This document shows, piece by piece, positions 19,271 through 30,563 of a stretch of DNA of 64,000 nucleotides; position 1 is the stretch's first letter; each line of letters starts with the position of its first letter. The position numbers and the translations under genes are program-made. Under the pieces are notes generated by a model. The model did not search any database, was not told where the DNA came from, and was given only the letters and a program-made list of their open reading frames with translations. Origin of the DNA: Plazaster borealis (lineage: Eukaryota > Echinodermata > Asteroidea > Forcipulatida > Labidiasteridae); assembly GCA_021014325.1 (NCBI GenBank), contig CM037461.1, positions 5,237,501 to 5,301,500 on the forward strand, given 5' to 3'.

Positions 19271-20345
19271 AAGCTATAAAGTTTTCACACCCGTTGTTGT
19301 GTTCCATTATTATTTCCTTGCTGAGTGTATGGTGCACTATAGAGGTAGAAATAGTACTCAACTCATTATGTTATTAGTCAAAATTCACGAGAGGCTTAGA
19401 CTTGCCGTCTTTATGACTTGCCTTTGTCTTTCATAATTATCCAAAACAAGTGTATTTTCTTTCAATATTCTAAATTTAACCCACCGTTCTGTATGAATGA
19501 AAATCAATGTCTAAGAAATGCAACCGATAGCTCATACTATGCTTGACTTATTTTAACATGACATCATCATCAGTGCATATGTTTTGAACAATCAATGTTT
19601 CATGCACCGATACTTCATGAGTATCCAACTCACTGTATTTGAAACCCCGATGAAAACTTCTAATAATTGTAAATTAATAATGTCAACATGATAAGCATAG
19701 TTGGATTTATTAATCCATAAAGAATCAATATTCATTGAAAAATAAATAAACTTCAGTAAATGGCTGACATGGCTGTTCTTGTGAGTAATTCAGCGGCTCG
19801 TTTGAAGATATGCAACCAAGATGAAAGGGAATTCAAAAAATGATGCTCTGTATGAAAAGGACAATTTACTCTAATAATTTGCTGAAAACACTTTGTAATC
19901 GTATCTTGAGAAATACATCTATTATGATTTTTAAGCTTTGCATTTTTGTGAACGTTTTATGTGTGAAAGTTCTGTGTAATTGATAATGACATAATTTGAC
20001 CTGGCTTCCTGTCCAACCGGAAGTAAAAGAAATACAAATTAAGAGGCTTTTTTTGAATTGTCAGGAAAAGTCTTGTATACTAACTATCAGTACAGTTTAT
20101 GAATATTAACATGAAAATTGAAACAGATAATCAATTAATACACGTCTTATAGCTCAATGCAGTCTTAAGTAGGAACATTATCATTTCTTTCCCGTGTAAA
20201 CTAAATGTAATTGATTTACACTTTGAAATTTCAAAAGCTATCAACAATCTTTTCATCGACTCAATAAAATAGTTCACACATTGACACAACACTGACCCCG
20301 ACTCCGAACACCTAGTGTTTGTTCCAACAAACACTAAAGCTCTAG

Positions 20346-22543
20346 TTATAATTTGGTTTTAACCCTTTCCCGATCTGTTTGAAGCACTGTATATACTCAG
20401 TACTTTTGCGAGTCTTGTATAAACTAAAAAAAAAAAAACCATAAAATAAAAACAATTAAACGGAAGTAAAGGTCACAGGGGTCAAACTTTGTGTAAGATT
20501 TAAAAAATACTACAGGGTCTTTCACATGGTCCAAAGATCTTGTGTGTAGCAATTATGGTTCTTCAGATAAGATTTTTTTTCAATATTAAACATTGATTTA
20601 ATGTTATGACGTCATCGATGACGTCATCACCCCCAAAACCTTTGCGGTTTCATTGACACACTACGGTCTATTAAGTACATGGTTAGTTCAAACATTTTCT
20701 TGAGCGAGAATTTTGAACGGGGATGCTATTTAAACTTGTTTATAATGTGTTTGTTTGTCATTTAATTGTAATTTTGATGTGTTTTATACGCTTCTGGATT
20801 TTTCGTAATTATCAATTAGAAAATTAGACCCCAACTTCAAGGTTTTGAAAACATAAAAACACTTCTGCCGTTTTCGGTGCGCTTCCATGTGACGTCATTT
20901 GTGGGAGTTAGCTTAAAACTAGGAGTTAGCTTCTAACATAAACAACTAGGACACCGTTGTTTGTGGATGGGAATTCGATAGTTTGCAAACAAATTTAGTT
21001 AATTAACAAAGTTTCTTGTGTGCTTGGGTAATATGCCATCATTCTTTGTGCCGTTGGTGGGTGTAGGGCCAGGGGAATATATCCGAATCATAGACAAATG
21101 GAGGCAATGCTAGTTTTTGACAATTGTATACAATTTTTATTCTCAATATACTTTAAAATCTTGACAAGTTATTTGTTGTTCCGTACAGGCATCTGTGTTC
21201 AATCTTAAAGAAAATGTACACCATCTGAACGGTTGGCAAACAACTGATGCTGTATAGTATTGTTAACAAGTCATCAACATACAATTTTAAGTTTATTAGT
21301 TCAAGTTTGTGATTTTTCCACTGAAGAATGATATCATCAGCTAAAATTATTTTTTCGTGGTACTTAAAAAAAAATATTATAAGATGTAAACCGTATGTCT
21401 GGATCTATGACCACTTGTAAATTAATTTCAGCAAATATGATTTCTTCTTTGCTCTCATTCAAGTACTTCGTTAAAGTCAAAACCCTTTTGATTCACGCGA
21501 TGAGATTTTTGCCACACAGTACATGTAGGCTACAAATACCTCAACGGTTAGCATCAATTCAAATCCGACAGTTAGAATTCATACCATGATCAAATTAATA
21601 AACTCTTTTGTAAGTTAAAAAAAAAATACCACTTGGCAAGTTTACGGATGAAACATATCAACATGATTGTAGACGAAAAAAGGAATGCCCCCTCTTTTTT
21701 AACGATGATTTTGAAATAAAGCTTACCGCAGTGTAATCACCGTGTCTGAAGGGTAAACTCAGCGGGCCTAAAGAGCTTTTGGCAGGCATTGTCACGTCGA
21801 TCAACGTAATGTGGGTCTCGGTGTTTGATGAGAAGCGAATCAATGTCGTTCTTTTTTGGTTTATTAGCTATTTGTCAGTTATTTAAAGTCATACAAATCT
21901 CTTAAGCAGGTGGACATCTCAGTGAAACCTCCTCTTCTATTCCTTATTTTCCATTAAGCCATCAGACGGGCAAAACATAAATAAATTCACACTGAACTTT
22001 GAATGAGTTTGAGATTGTATGTTCGCGACAACGTGTTGTAATACGTACAAGAATAAACAACGCAATGATGTTCAATGGACTTTCAAAATTTGCACACAAC
22101 GTATGGAAGATGCCTTTTGCACAATATATGGCTATGTGTGCACGTCATCCTGGATTATTTGTTAAGTGGATGCCACACTGTGCGCTAGGTATTGGCTGAG
22201 ATTATGAAATTTTGAAATGTTCAACTTCCGATTTGAACCAGAAGTCGGGGTCAAACGGGGTCACACTCAATGTATTTATTGTTCAGTATTCAATGCCCTT
22301 TCCGATGATGTATAGATTGTATAAATCCAAAATGGGGTTCTTGAGTTATGATTTTTTCAAATATTAAGCTTTGATTTAATGTATTTCAATACCTGATGAC
22401 GTCATCATGACGTAACTGAAGCGGTTTCATCTCCTAATAGATATCTAACTATGTGTGAAGTTTCAAGTTTATATGTGCTTGGGAAGTGTGCTTTTGTTAG
22501 CGGAAACACGACGGGGAGAAGCAGAAGAAGTATTAAGAAAAAA
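20346..22543 (-). repeat. Tandem 2.2-kb block, M2 part
   Basis: Matches 22595-24800 base for base over long stretches, from the shared tail (AACCCTTTCCCGATCTGTTT) to the CTT/GAA microsatellite. This is the body of M2. Confidence 0.8.
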
Positions 22544-24894
22544 CTAGACTTATCTTGTTTGTAAATTACAAACAAACGGTGTTCGGTTTGTTTTTATAAT
22601 TTGGTTTTAACCCTTTCCCGATCTGTTTGAAGCACTGTATACTCAGTACTTTTGCGAGTTTTGTTAAAAAAACCAAAAAAACAACAACATAAATTAAAAA
22701 CAATTAAACGGAAGTAAAGATCCTGGGGGTCAAACTTTGTGTAAGATTTTAAAAATACTACAGGGTCTTTCACATGATCCAAAGATCTTGTGTGTAGCAA
22801 TTATGGTTCTTCAGATATGAATTTTTTTCAATATTAAACATTGATTTAATGTTATGACGTCATCGATGACGTCATCATCCCCAGAACCTTTGCGGTTTCA
22901 TTGACACACTACGGTCTAAGTACATGGTTAGTTCAAACAGTTACTTGAGCGAGAATTTCTGAACGGGGATGCTATTTAAACTTGTTTATAATGTGTTTGT
23001 TTGTCATTTAATTGTAATTTTGATGTGTTTTATACACTTCTGGATTTTTCGTAATTATCAATCAAAATATTAGGCCCCAACCTCAAGGTTTTGAAAAAAA
23101 TAAAAACACTTCTGCCGTTTATGGTGCGCTTCCATGTGACGTCATTTGTGGGAGTTAGCTTAAAACTAGGAGTTAGCTTCTAACATAAACAACTAGGACA
23201 CCGTTGTTTGTGGATGGGAATTCGATAGTTTGCAAACAAATTTAGTTAATTAACAGAGTTTCTTGTGTGCTTGGGTAATATGCCATCATTCTTTGTGCCG
23301 TTGGTGGGTGTAGACCTACGGGGAATATATCCGAATCATAGACAAATGGAGGCAATGCTAATTTTGGACAATTGTATACAATTTTTATTTTCAGCTTATA
23401 CTTTAAAATCTTGACAAATTATTGGTTGTTCCGTTATACAGGCATCTGTGTTCAATTTTAAAGAAAATGTACACCATCTGAACGGTTGGTAAACAACTGA
23501 TGCTATATAGTATTGTTAACAAGTCCAGAACATACTTTTTAAAGTTTATTAGTTCAAGTTTGTGATTTTTCCACTGGAGAATGATATCATCAACTAAAAT
23601 TAATTTTTCGTGGTACTTTTAAAACGTTTTTATAGGATGTGAACTGTATGTCTGGAATTATTGACAACTTGTAAATTAATTTCAGCAAATATTACTTCTT
23701 CTTTGCTCTCGTTCAAGTACTTCGTTAAAGTCAAAACCCTTTTGATTCACGCGATATGATTTTTGCCACACAGTACATGTAGGCTACATATACCTCAACG
23801 GTAGTTAGCATCAATTCGAATCCGACAGTTAGAAATCATACCATGATCAAATTCTCTTTTGTACATGTAAGTAAAAAAAAAATTACCACTTGGCAAGTTT
23901 ACGGATGAAACATATCAATATGATTGTAGACGAAAAAAGGAATGCCCCCTCTTGTTTAACGATGATTTTGAAATAAAGCTTACCGCAGTGTAATCACCGT
24001 GTCTGAAGGGCAAACTCAGCGGGCCTAAAGAGCTTTTGGCAGGCATTGTCACGTCGATCAACGTGATGTGAGTCTCGGTGTTTGATGAGAAGCGAATCTA
24101 TGTCGTTATTTTTTGGTTTAGCTATTTGTCAGTTATTTAAAGTCATACAAATCTCTAAAGCAGGTGGACATCTCAGTGAAACCTCCTCTTCTATTCCTTA
24201 TTTTCCATTAAGCCATCAGACGGGCAAAACATAAATAAATTCACACTGAACTTTGAATGAGTTTGAAATTGTATGTTCGCGACAACGTGTTACGTACAAG
24301 AATAAACAACGCAATGATGTTCAATGGACTTTCAAAATTTGCACAAAACGTATGGTAATGCCTTTTGCACAATGTATGGCTATGTGTGCACGTCATCCTG
24401 GATTAGTTAAGTGGATGCCACACTGTGCGCTATGTATTGGCTGAGACTATGAATTTTTGAAATGTTCAACTTCCGATTTGAACCAGAAGTCGGCGTCAAA
24501 CGGGGTCACATTCAATGCATATATTGTTCAGTATTCAATGCCCTTTCCGATGATGTATAGATTGTACAAATCCAAAATGGGGTCCTCGAGTTATGATTTT
24601 TTTTCAAATATTAAGCTTTGATTTAATGTATTTCAATACCCGATGACGTCATCATGACGTAACTGAAGCGGTTTCATCTCCTAATAGATATCTAAGTATA
24701 TGTGAAGTTTCAAGTTTATATGTGCTTGGGAAGTGTGCTTTTGTTAGCGGAAACACGACGGGGAGAAGCAGAAGAAGTATTAAGAAAAAAAAAAACCGGA
24801 ACAAAAACAAGAGGTGTTCCGGGCGGATTGCCCGAACACCTAAAAAAACCTGAACAAAAACAAGAGGTGTTCCGGGCGGATTGCCCGAACACCT
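22544..24894 (-). mobile_element. Helentron-like element M1
   Basis: Minus orientation and complete. The 5' end AGGTGTTCGGGC at 24894 (hairpin to GCCCGGAACACC, repeated at 24842) adjoins the transporter exon. The 3' end at 22544-22590 has CCGAACACC, a perfect hairpin (TTGTTTGTAA with TTACAAACAA), seven spacer bases and CTAG. 2351 bases. No reading frame of note. Confidence 0.7.
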
Positions 24895-25301
24895 AACAAG
24901 CCAGAATGATATGGATGAGAATAAACCAAGCCGGAATGTATCTCTAGCAAATGAGTAGACTGTGGTAAAGCAAGAACAGCCAAAGCTTGGTACCACTGCA
25001 TCGTCCCTGGTCTCTTGCTCCTCGTCTGTATGAGCTGCCTCATAACCGACTTGACTCCCACTAGCAGCAGGCGGTTTTAACAGAGCTCCACAGACAGCGA
25101 GATGTAAGAATAATCCTCCAAGTAGTAGCATTGTTCCCCTCCAGCCGTAGATATCTAGGAAAAGCTGTATCAAGGGCACAGCAGCCACGAAAACAAAGGA
25201 GTTGCCCAGGTTCGCCACGCCGTAGGCTGTTGTGATAGATTTACTGAAATAGCCTCCAATCAGATGCTTCGCTATCACTTGTGAGATGCCGATTGCTGAT
25301 C
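24895..25301 (-). pseudogene. Transporter minus copy, exon 3 first part
   Basis: After the ATTATTCAG acceptor the exon encodes GSAIGISQVIAKHLIGGYF, membrane segments 4-6 and an acidic central loop (AHTDEEQETRDD), then breaks at SISFWLV where M1 begins. The reading frame is open up to the break. Confidence 0.75.
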
Positions 25302-25814
25302 CTGAATAATAAAACACACATTTGTTTCTAACCGTGAGTAGGATGTGAACAGAAAACAAGTACAGCCAATTCACCAATACACATACATCAAACAGGACCA
25401 TTCAATCATTTCAACGAGCCACTAAATACTGAAAACGGATGCAAATGCAGTTGTCAGTTCAGGAAGATCGCATGTTACAGTGACGTTGCTAATACAACCT
25501 GCATTAGTAATTTCATCATATTTTGATTGTCTCTCAATAACACAGAACAGTGACACTGACCGACAAACGATTTGGACGGTTACACCCCATTTATTTATTC
25601 CAACAAACAATGTCCGAGCCATTCTTTGTTCAACTAAAGCGACTGTATCCGATAAACCATTATACCCACCCATATTGGCTGACTAACTGCGTCAGACATC
25701 AGAGTCGGTGTCTAAAATAATTATGCGTGACCTGTTTGGCGGTACTTCACTATTTGTTCCTGTTGATGTCAATATTTATATTCATGAAGTTGCCTCAAAA
25801 CATCGCTAATAAAG

Positions 25815-26130
25815 GCAGGGTATACTGTTGGTACTTGTAAAAGACCGGTATCTTCACTTGGTGTATCTCAACATTATGCATAACAAAAAGTAACAAACTT
25901 CCGAAAATTTGGGCTCAGTTGGCCGTCGAAGTAGCTAGACAATAATGAAAAAAACAAAAAACTTGTTGCAAAGAATAAATTGTGTGCTTTCTGAGAAAAG
26001 CTTCATGCCTAAAGCCTATTAAACTTCTCATGTTAATTTTTTGGGGTGAAAATCTATCTCTTCTCTAAAACGACATTACTTCAAAAGGGGATGTTTATAA
26101 TAATGTTTTATACTATCAACAGCTCTCCAG
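25815..26130 (+). repeat. Short interspersed element fragment
   Basis: A degraded copy of the 17478-17870 family (GGTGTATCTCAACATTATGC, TTTGGGCTCAGTTGG), lying in intron 2 of the minus transporter copy. Confidence 0.55.
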
Positions 26131-26524
26131 TGCTCTTTATTAATTATTTCTTATGGTCATTAGATTGTGGAGTAATTGCCAAAGTGGACTAGATCCTGCC
26201 TTTACACCATTCTTTATGTACAAATAATGATTCCTTTTTAATTCTGCATGAAGCCATGAGACCGTTTTCAACTGTCTCTTTGACAATAAAAGGCACTGTT
26301 GAAAACACTACCATGACGAAAACGTGTGAGGTTTCTTTTCTCTGATACTGTCACTCCTGACTGCGATCAAACACGTCTTTGACAGGTTGATTCCAGTTGG
26401 GTTGGAATTTGTTTCAAACCATTTAAAAGGATTATGTACATTCAAAAAATAAACTGTTGCAAACAGAACCAAGGCACAGGGTGTGGGTTTTCTAATGGTG
26501 TTATGCACGCAGGGTTATACTTAC

Positions 26525-26668
26525 CTGTAAATACGGTAAGAATGAAGGCAATGGCGTATAAACTGGTTAGGAATGACGCGGTTATCATGGAGATACCAGC
26601 AACTAATCCACTCACTGTCAAAACAGTCCTGGCGCCAAATCTCTCTTTTAGTGGCGTTGCTAGGATGC
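26525..26668 (-). pseudogene. Transporter minus copy, exon 2
   Basis: 144 bases, phase 1 at both borders, encoding GILATPLKERFGARTVLTVS and two membrane segments. Identical in length to the plus-copy exon 48393-48536. The reading frame is intact. Confidence 0.75.
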
Positions 26669-27589
26669 CTTTTAGGAAAAAAAGAAAAGTTGTCATTTGA
26701 ATTAATGAGTTAAGATTTCCCAAAATACAATTTGTTCTTATTCGATACGTGATGACGGTCGTCATTTTTGACCGGAAGTCAAGGTCAGATGGGATCACAT
26801 CATGTATAAGATCTGCTCAATACTTGAAGAGCTTTCGATGGTACAATGGTCTTTAATGTACCAGTTATGATGCTCGGGATATGTGCTTTCGAAGATATAA
26901 TTTGACTAAGTCATCGATGACGTCATTGTGAAGATTGGTGTTTATTACCTCTGGAAATGAAGATCTAAGTATATATTTGTCAAGACTTTTCAAGCTCTCA
27001 AGAGATGTTTCAGTGAAAGTAAAGCAAACATCTTAAGCTTCAAGTTTCGACCGGAAATAAAAGGTTAAATTGGGGTACACCTTTTGAAACCGTAATTTCA
27101 CTCGACAAAGGCTATATACTTTTACGCAACTTTTTGAAGCTGCAAACTATCTCTACCAAGTGTTCTGACCTCGATGGTATATTTATCTTAGCTCAAATGT
27201 GAAACAAAATAGTGTCGGCTGTTCGCATGGAAACCTTTTGGTTAATATTGTATCAAACCTTGTTAACAAAACCTCAAAGTGTTCGTTTTTGGCATTTTGT
27301 TTGCAATTTGTACGCACGCGCGCGCACAATCTTCCAAGTAAGTCCGTCACATTCGTCCTAGTCTTGGTGCCAGACTTTCTTGTTTTGATATATCATAATT
27401 TTCACCACTAAATGACGCTATCAGTATCAACCATCGGACTGCTCATACAATAGCACCCTCTTGAGGGAAAATTTTGAAAAAAAATTAACGGATAAGATCT
27501 GGCAACAAGACTACACTTGATGAAATTGATGCACACGTACCCACATGTAAATCGGTACTTAAAACCCCCAAAAGCTTATTGAACTTTAC

Positions 27590-27820
27590 CTGAGAATTGT
27601 GCACCCGCATCTACAAGAGCAACCATCCAGCCAATCAACCAAGTCGAAGTGATGAACTGTTCTTGAAGCGTTGGTAACATCATACCCAGCCCTTTCACTA
27701 AACCATTCCAAACTATCTTGGTTGTAAATAAACATAACACAGCAATCCAGCATGAAGACCACCATCTTGCAATGTATCCTTTGAAGAATGCAAAACGCGT
27801 TCCAAGCAGCCGGATGCCAT
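27590..27820 (-). pseudogene. Transporter minus copy, exon 1 with frameshift
   Basis: The ATG at 27820 gives MASGCLERVLHSS. One base is missing near 27755 relative to the plus copy (CTTCATGCTGG against CTTAATGGTTGG), after which the homologous frame (VWNGLVKGLGMMLPTLQEQF) continues to a GTAAAG donor. It holds the first two membrane segments. Confidence 0.7.
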
Positions 27821-27868
27821 TTTAGGTTGAACCTATAATCATTCTACAAAGACGAGATTAATCAAAAC

Positions 27869-28140
27869 TAGAGGTAAGTTTTTGTTGAAACAGAAACTAG
27901 GTGTTCGGAGTAGACCTGTCCAATTAAGCAAAGCTGGTGAAAAGTAAAGAGAAAATAATGTTGGTAAACATCTCTTTGTAGAAAATATTGATATACGTAA
28001 AATCTATTGTTGTTCTTAAGATTTCCACTTTTAAAGTATTAAAGAGACATTTATCAAGTACAATTTGAAAACTGATGACCTTATCATGACGTCATAGCTT
28101 TCTTATCCAGACGTTGAGTTGAAATGTATAACTACACTTT
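27869..28140 (-). mobile_element. Degenerate Helentron-like 3' end
   Basis: CTAG at 27869-27872, an imperfect hairpin (AAGTTTTTGTTG with CAGAAACT) and GGTGTTCGG form a minus-oriented 3' terminus. The following sequence (AGCTGGTGAAAAGTA) matches N3 at 63779, and a CRE-like CATGACGTCATAG lies at 28084. The other end is not found. Confidence 0.5.
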
Positions 28141-28439
28141 AAAAAGGGCGTTTATAATATTTAGAACACATTTTTGAGCACCTCGTAAAGTACAAATCAG
28201 CCCCAAGAAATAAATGTAAAAGATAAAAATGACATTGTTTTTGAGCTATTGACCAGGTTTGGTATCAAAAGCAGAAGCATTCTGTATTTGTTTTTAACGA
28301 CCACTACTGACCACTAGATGACCACTGGCCAACTTTTTATGAACATCCCTAAAGGGATTATGTAGGTTTGCCAATTGGAACCCACTGTTTGTTTCAATCC
28401 CATATTGTTGTAGATCTCTCATCTCATCATCTCATCTAT

Positions 28440-28640
28440 CCCGTAGTCTGATCGACCATAGGGGCGCCACAGAAGACTTGACCACCAGCTTGTTCCATTC
28501 TTCTCGGTTTTCTGCTTTCCTCAGGGTGTCACCCAGCTTCATGCCGGTCCACTCTCGGATGTTGTCCTCCCATCTGTTTCTCTGTCTGCCTCGCTTTCTT
28601 CATCCTTGTACGGTTCCCAGCAGTAAGGTCTTTGCAAGCC
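28440..28640 (-). mobile_element. LINE C-terminal fragment (RTE-like)
   Basis: The minus strand encodes WEDNIREWTGMKLGDTLRKA followed by ENREEWNKLVVKSSVAP, the characteristic end of LINE polyproteins of the RTE type. It is only about 60 residues long, with a short 3' flank, so it is 5'-truncated. Confidence 0.65.
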
Positions 28641-29084
28641 CTGATGATCGTGTTGTAGATATATACTGTAACATTTTGTCGAGCGGTCTAGGACTTATTT
28701 TTGGGGGTTACAACGGTATATCTCTGCTGTTCACTAGACACGAGATGAATTAAACAATCAACTGCAATATTCTGATTTCTTCTGGCTTCTTTCTTTATTA
28801 TGTCTAAATTCCTTTCTTTCTTTCTTAATCATGTATTCTACCACTTGGGTCAAACGCAGTTATCGTTACTGACCTGGTTCTGGCGAATCTGTTCCTCAAT
28901 GAACGTAGGCCCGCTTGCAATGCATTAATCAACGACGATCCTGCCTCAACGGCTGGAAACAACAACTGCCTCACCGCGCAGCCCAAGCGCGGGAAAGCTC
29001 GCGCACACATCCGGAGACCGGATGCCAGAACCAGGTCAATCAACAGCGCCACCACATGGGGGTTTCGCTACAATACCATAAAAC

Positions 29085-29345
29085 TAAACTGTGAAAATTT
29101 CATTTCAAAAGGTGGTAGCGTTTTTGAGATATAACCAAAAGTCTGGAGCGGTTATGTCCACGCAGGAAGAATAATCTGCATTTGGAAAACAATATCTGAG
29201 AAACGTTACTGCAGTAACGCTTCTCAGATTCAAATTTGTGGGGATAAAAAGTGATATCTTTTTTCATAACCGCAGTACTTCGAAGTGAAAAAGTTCTCAA
29301 AATGCATTTTACTATCCAAAGTCATTACCAAACGTATGCAGACCT
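29085..29345. repeat. Palindromic MITE-like element
   Basis: The centre at 29195-29228 is a 34-base palindrome with one mismatch (arm TCTGAGAAACGTTACTG). The flanks are inverted copies (AAAAACGCTACC and AGTTCTCAAAATGC type). A related single-arm copy lies at 59525-59720. Confidence 0.55.
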
Positions 29346-29577
29346 TTAAATAATTGAAATACACATGCGAAAAACAACGTGCTTCTATTTGTTCATGAAA
29401 TAACTACTGCTGACCACTTGCCTCTGGGAATACAGCACTGAGCCAAGTTTTGCTGCAATCAGTTGAAGATTGTGGGAAATAAAGTATTTCGTAAATATTC
29501 ATAAAATGACCACTACTGGCAACATTTTGTGAACATCCCTAGATAGATGGAATACATGTAAACTGTAAATATTTTAA

Positions 29578-29755
29578 AGTTATAACGCTCTAAATTTACG
29601 TCGTCATACGACGTTGTAGTGCCGTAAGACGTTATACACTGTAATTAACGACGTTGTAACACCGTAAAAAACATTATAAAATTAAGGGCGTTATAAAAAT
29701 CTTTTTTACAGCATTATAGCCCCGTATGTGTGTCTGTTATTTTACGGCGTTATAA
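29578..29755. repeat. Small terminal-inverted-repeat element
   Basis: About 180 bases bounded by GTTATAACGC and GCGTTATAAC, AT-rich with repeated ACGTTGTA/CGTTATA phrases. No gene. Whether target duplications exist is unclear. Confidence 0.45.
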
Positions 29756-30087
29756 CGCTAACAATATTTATAACGCCCCAGAACTCGAACCCTGCCCCCT
29801 GTGATTCAACAGCCTTTGAACAAAGTTCTATTAAAAATAAAAATCCTAATCGTGTTTGATGTCTTGTCAAACATGTTTCTTTAATTGATGCGTAATTTAA
29901 AAATGGATGAACCGGTGCCATCTTGAAAAATAATTAAATAAATAAAATTTCCAGATGCTAAACATTTGTTTTCTTAACTTGGCCTCTACGGGGCTTATTC
30001 CAACCCCCGCTAACTTGGGTACCAACCCAGCCCCTCGTCATTATTGATGTCCGTACGGACGGTTCAGCCGCACAAAGGGGCCCCTAA

Positions 30088-30563
30088 CCTTGATTCAAGG
30101 CTGTTGGCGTAGTGTACCCCGGCCCGGTGCGGCACGATTCGGCAACAACTGCAGTGCATAGACAGTGTACATTGTACATGTACAGTACATGTACATACAT
30201 TGTACAGCGAGAACAGTATAGCGAAGTCGTGAGTACGGTCGTTCTTTCAACCTCGAACGCGTGACTCAAACAACAGCCTTGACCGGTTTGTAACTGAAAG
30301 CTTATGTGTTTCTTTATATTTTCTTGGAAATCCAAGAAAAGCGCTTATGCAGGATGTGGGTGTTTTATTCTAAACATTGGCCAATCACAGGCGCGATTGA
30401 GAATGACGTATTTGACCTGAACGACAAGGCTGCATAATTACTGCTGCTATAGCTAGCATGCAATCCATGACGACTGTGTTATGTACATACGCTGTACACG
30501 CGGATCGGCCGGTCGCGGCCGGTTGGAGCGCCTTGATCAAGGATATGGACAACCCTGATCATT
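30088..30563 (+). repeat. 0.8-kb duplicated segment, copy 1 left part
   Basis: Matches 45071-45551 at near identity, from CCTTGATTCAAGGCTGTTGG to the TT where Helentron unit U1 begins. Contains a GTACATGTAC-rich palindromic stretch around 30170-30205. The rest of copy 1 is at 34891-34911 and 36996-37266. Confidence 0.85.

Larger units (their letters stand above)
16256..20345 (+). mobile_element. Helentron-like element P1, nested in M2
   Basis: Plus orientation. The 5' end is AGGTGTTCGGGC, with a hairpin to GCCCGAACA, repeated once at 16307. The 3' end at 20303-20345 has CCGAACACC, a perfect 10-bp hairpin (AGTGTTTGTT with AACAAACACT) and AAAGCTCTAG. M1 (around 22579) gives the empty site: one run of five T before ATAATTTGG, versus TT on each side of P1. 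Internally P1 is two related halves: 16370-17270 matches 18310-19270, and 18218-18300 matches 20008-20100. No gene. Confidence 0.7.
16204..22543 (-). mobile_element. Helentron-like element M2 (interrupted by P1)
   Basis: Minus orientation. The 3' end at 16204-16250 shows CTAG, a hairpin (TTGTTTGTAA-type arm; the partner is degraded here) and CCGAACACC. The rest resumes at 20346 and runs to a GAA/CTT microsatellite at about 22535. It lies head to tail with M1. It carries the same internal blocks as M1 (for example TTTGAAGCACTGTATA and TGACGTCATCGATGACGTCA). No coding capacity. Confidence 0.65.
15216..27820 (-). pseudogene. SLC16-like (monocarboxylate transporter family) gene, minus copy
   Basis: Exons, in transcription order: 27820-27590, 26668-26525, 25301-24895 joined after an insertion to 16203-15773, and 15355-15216. 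The order of membrane segments and motifs (GLGMMLPTLQEQF, RFGARTVLTVSG, GGYFSKSITTAYGVANLG, YGWRGTMLLLGG) fits the monocarboxylate-transporter branch of the major facilitator superfamily: plasma-membrane carriers of small acids. Lesions: a one-base deletion in exon 1 and an 8.7-kb insertion in exon 3. The donor after exon 3 (CAG then GTGAGT) ends in phase 0, whereas the last exon needs phase 1, so that junction is also damaged or an exon is missing. Substrate cannot be told. Confidence 0.7.

Noticed and set aside
28825..29055. Minus-strand open frame of 76 codons
   Set aside because: Leucine/arginine-rich with an outer inverted phrase (CCTGGTTCTGGC / GCCAGAACCAGG); no family recognised and no gene context.
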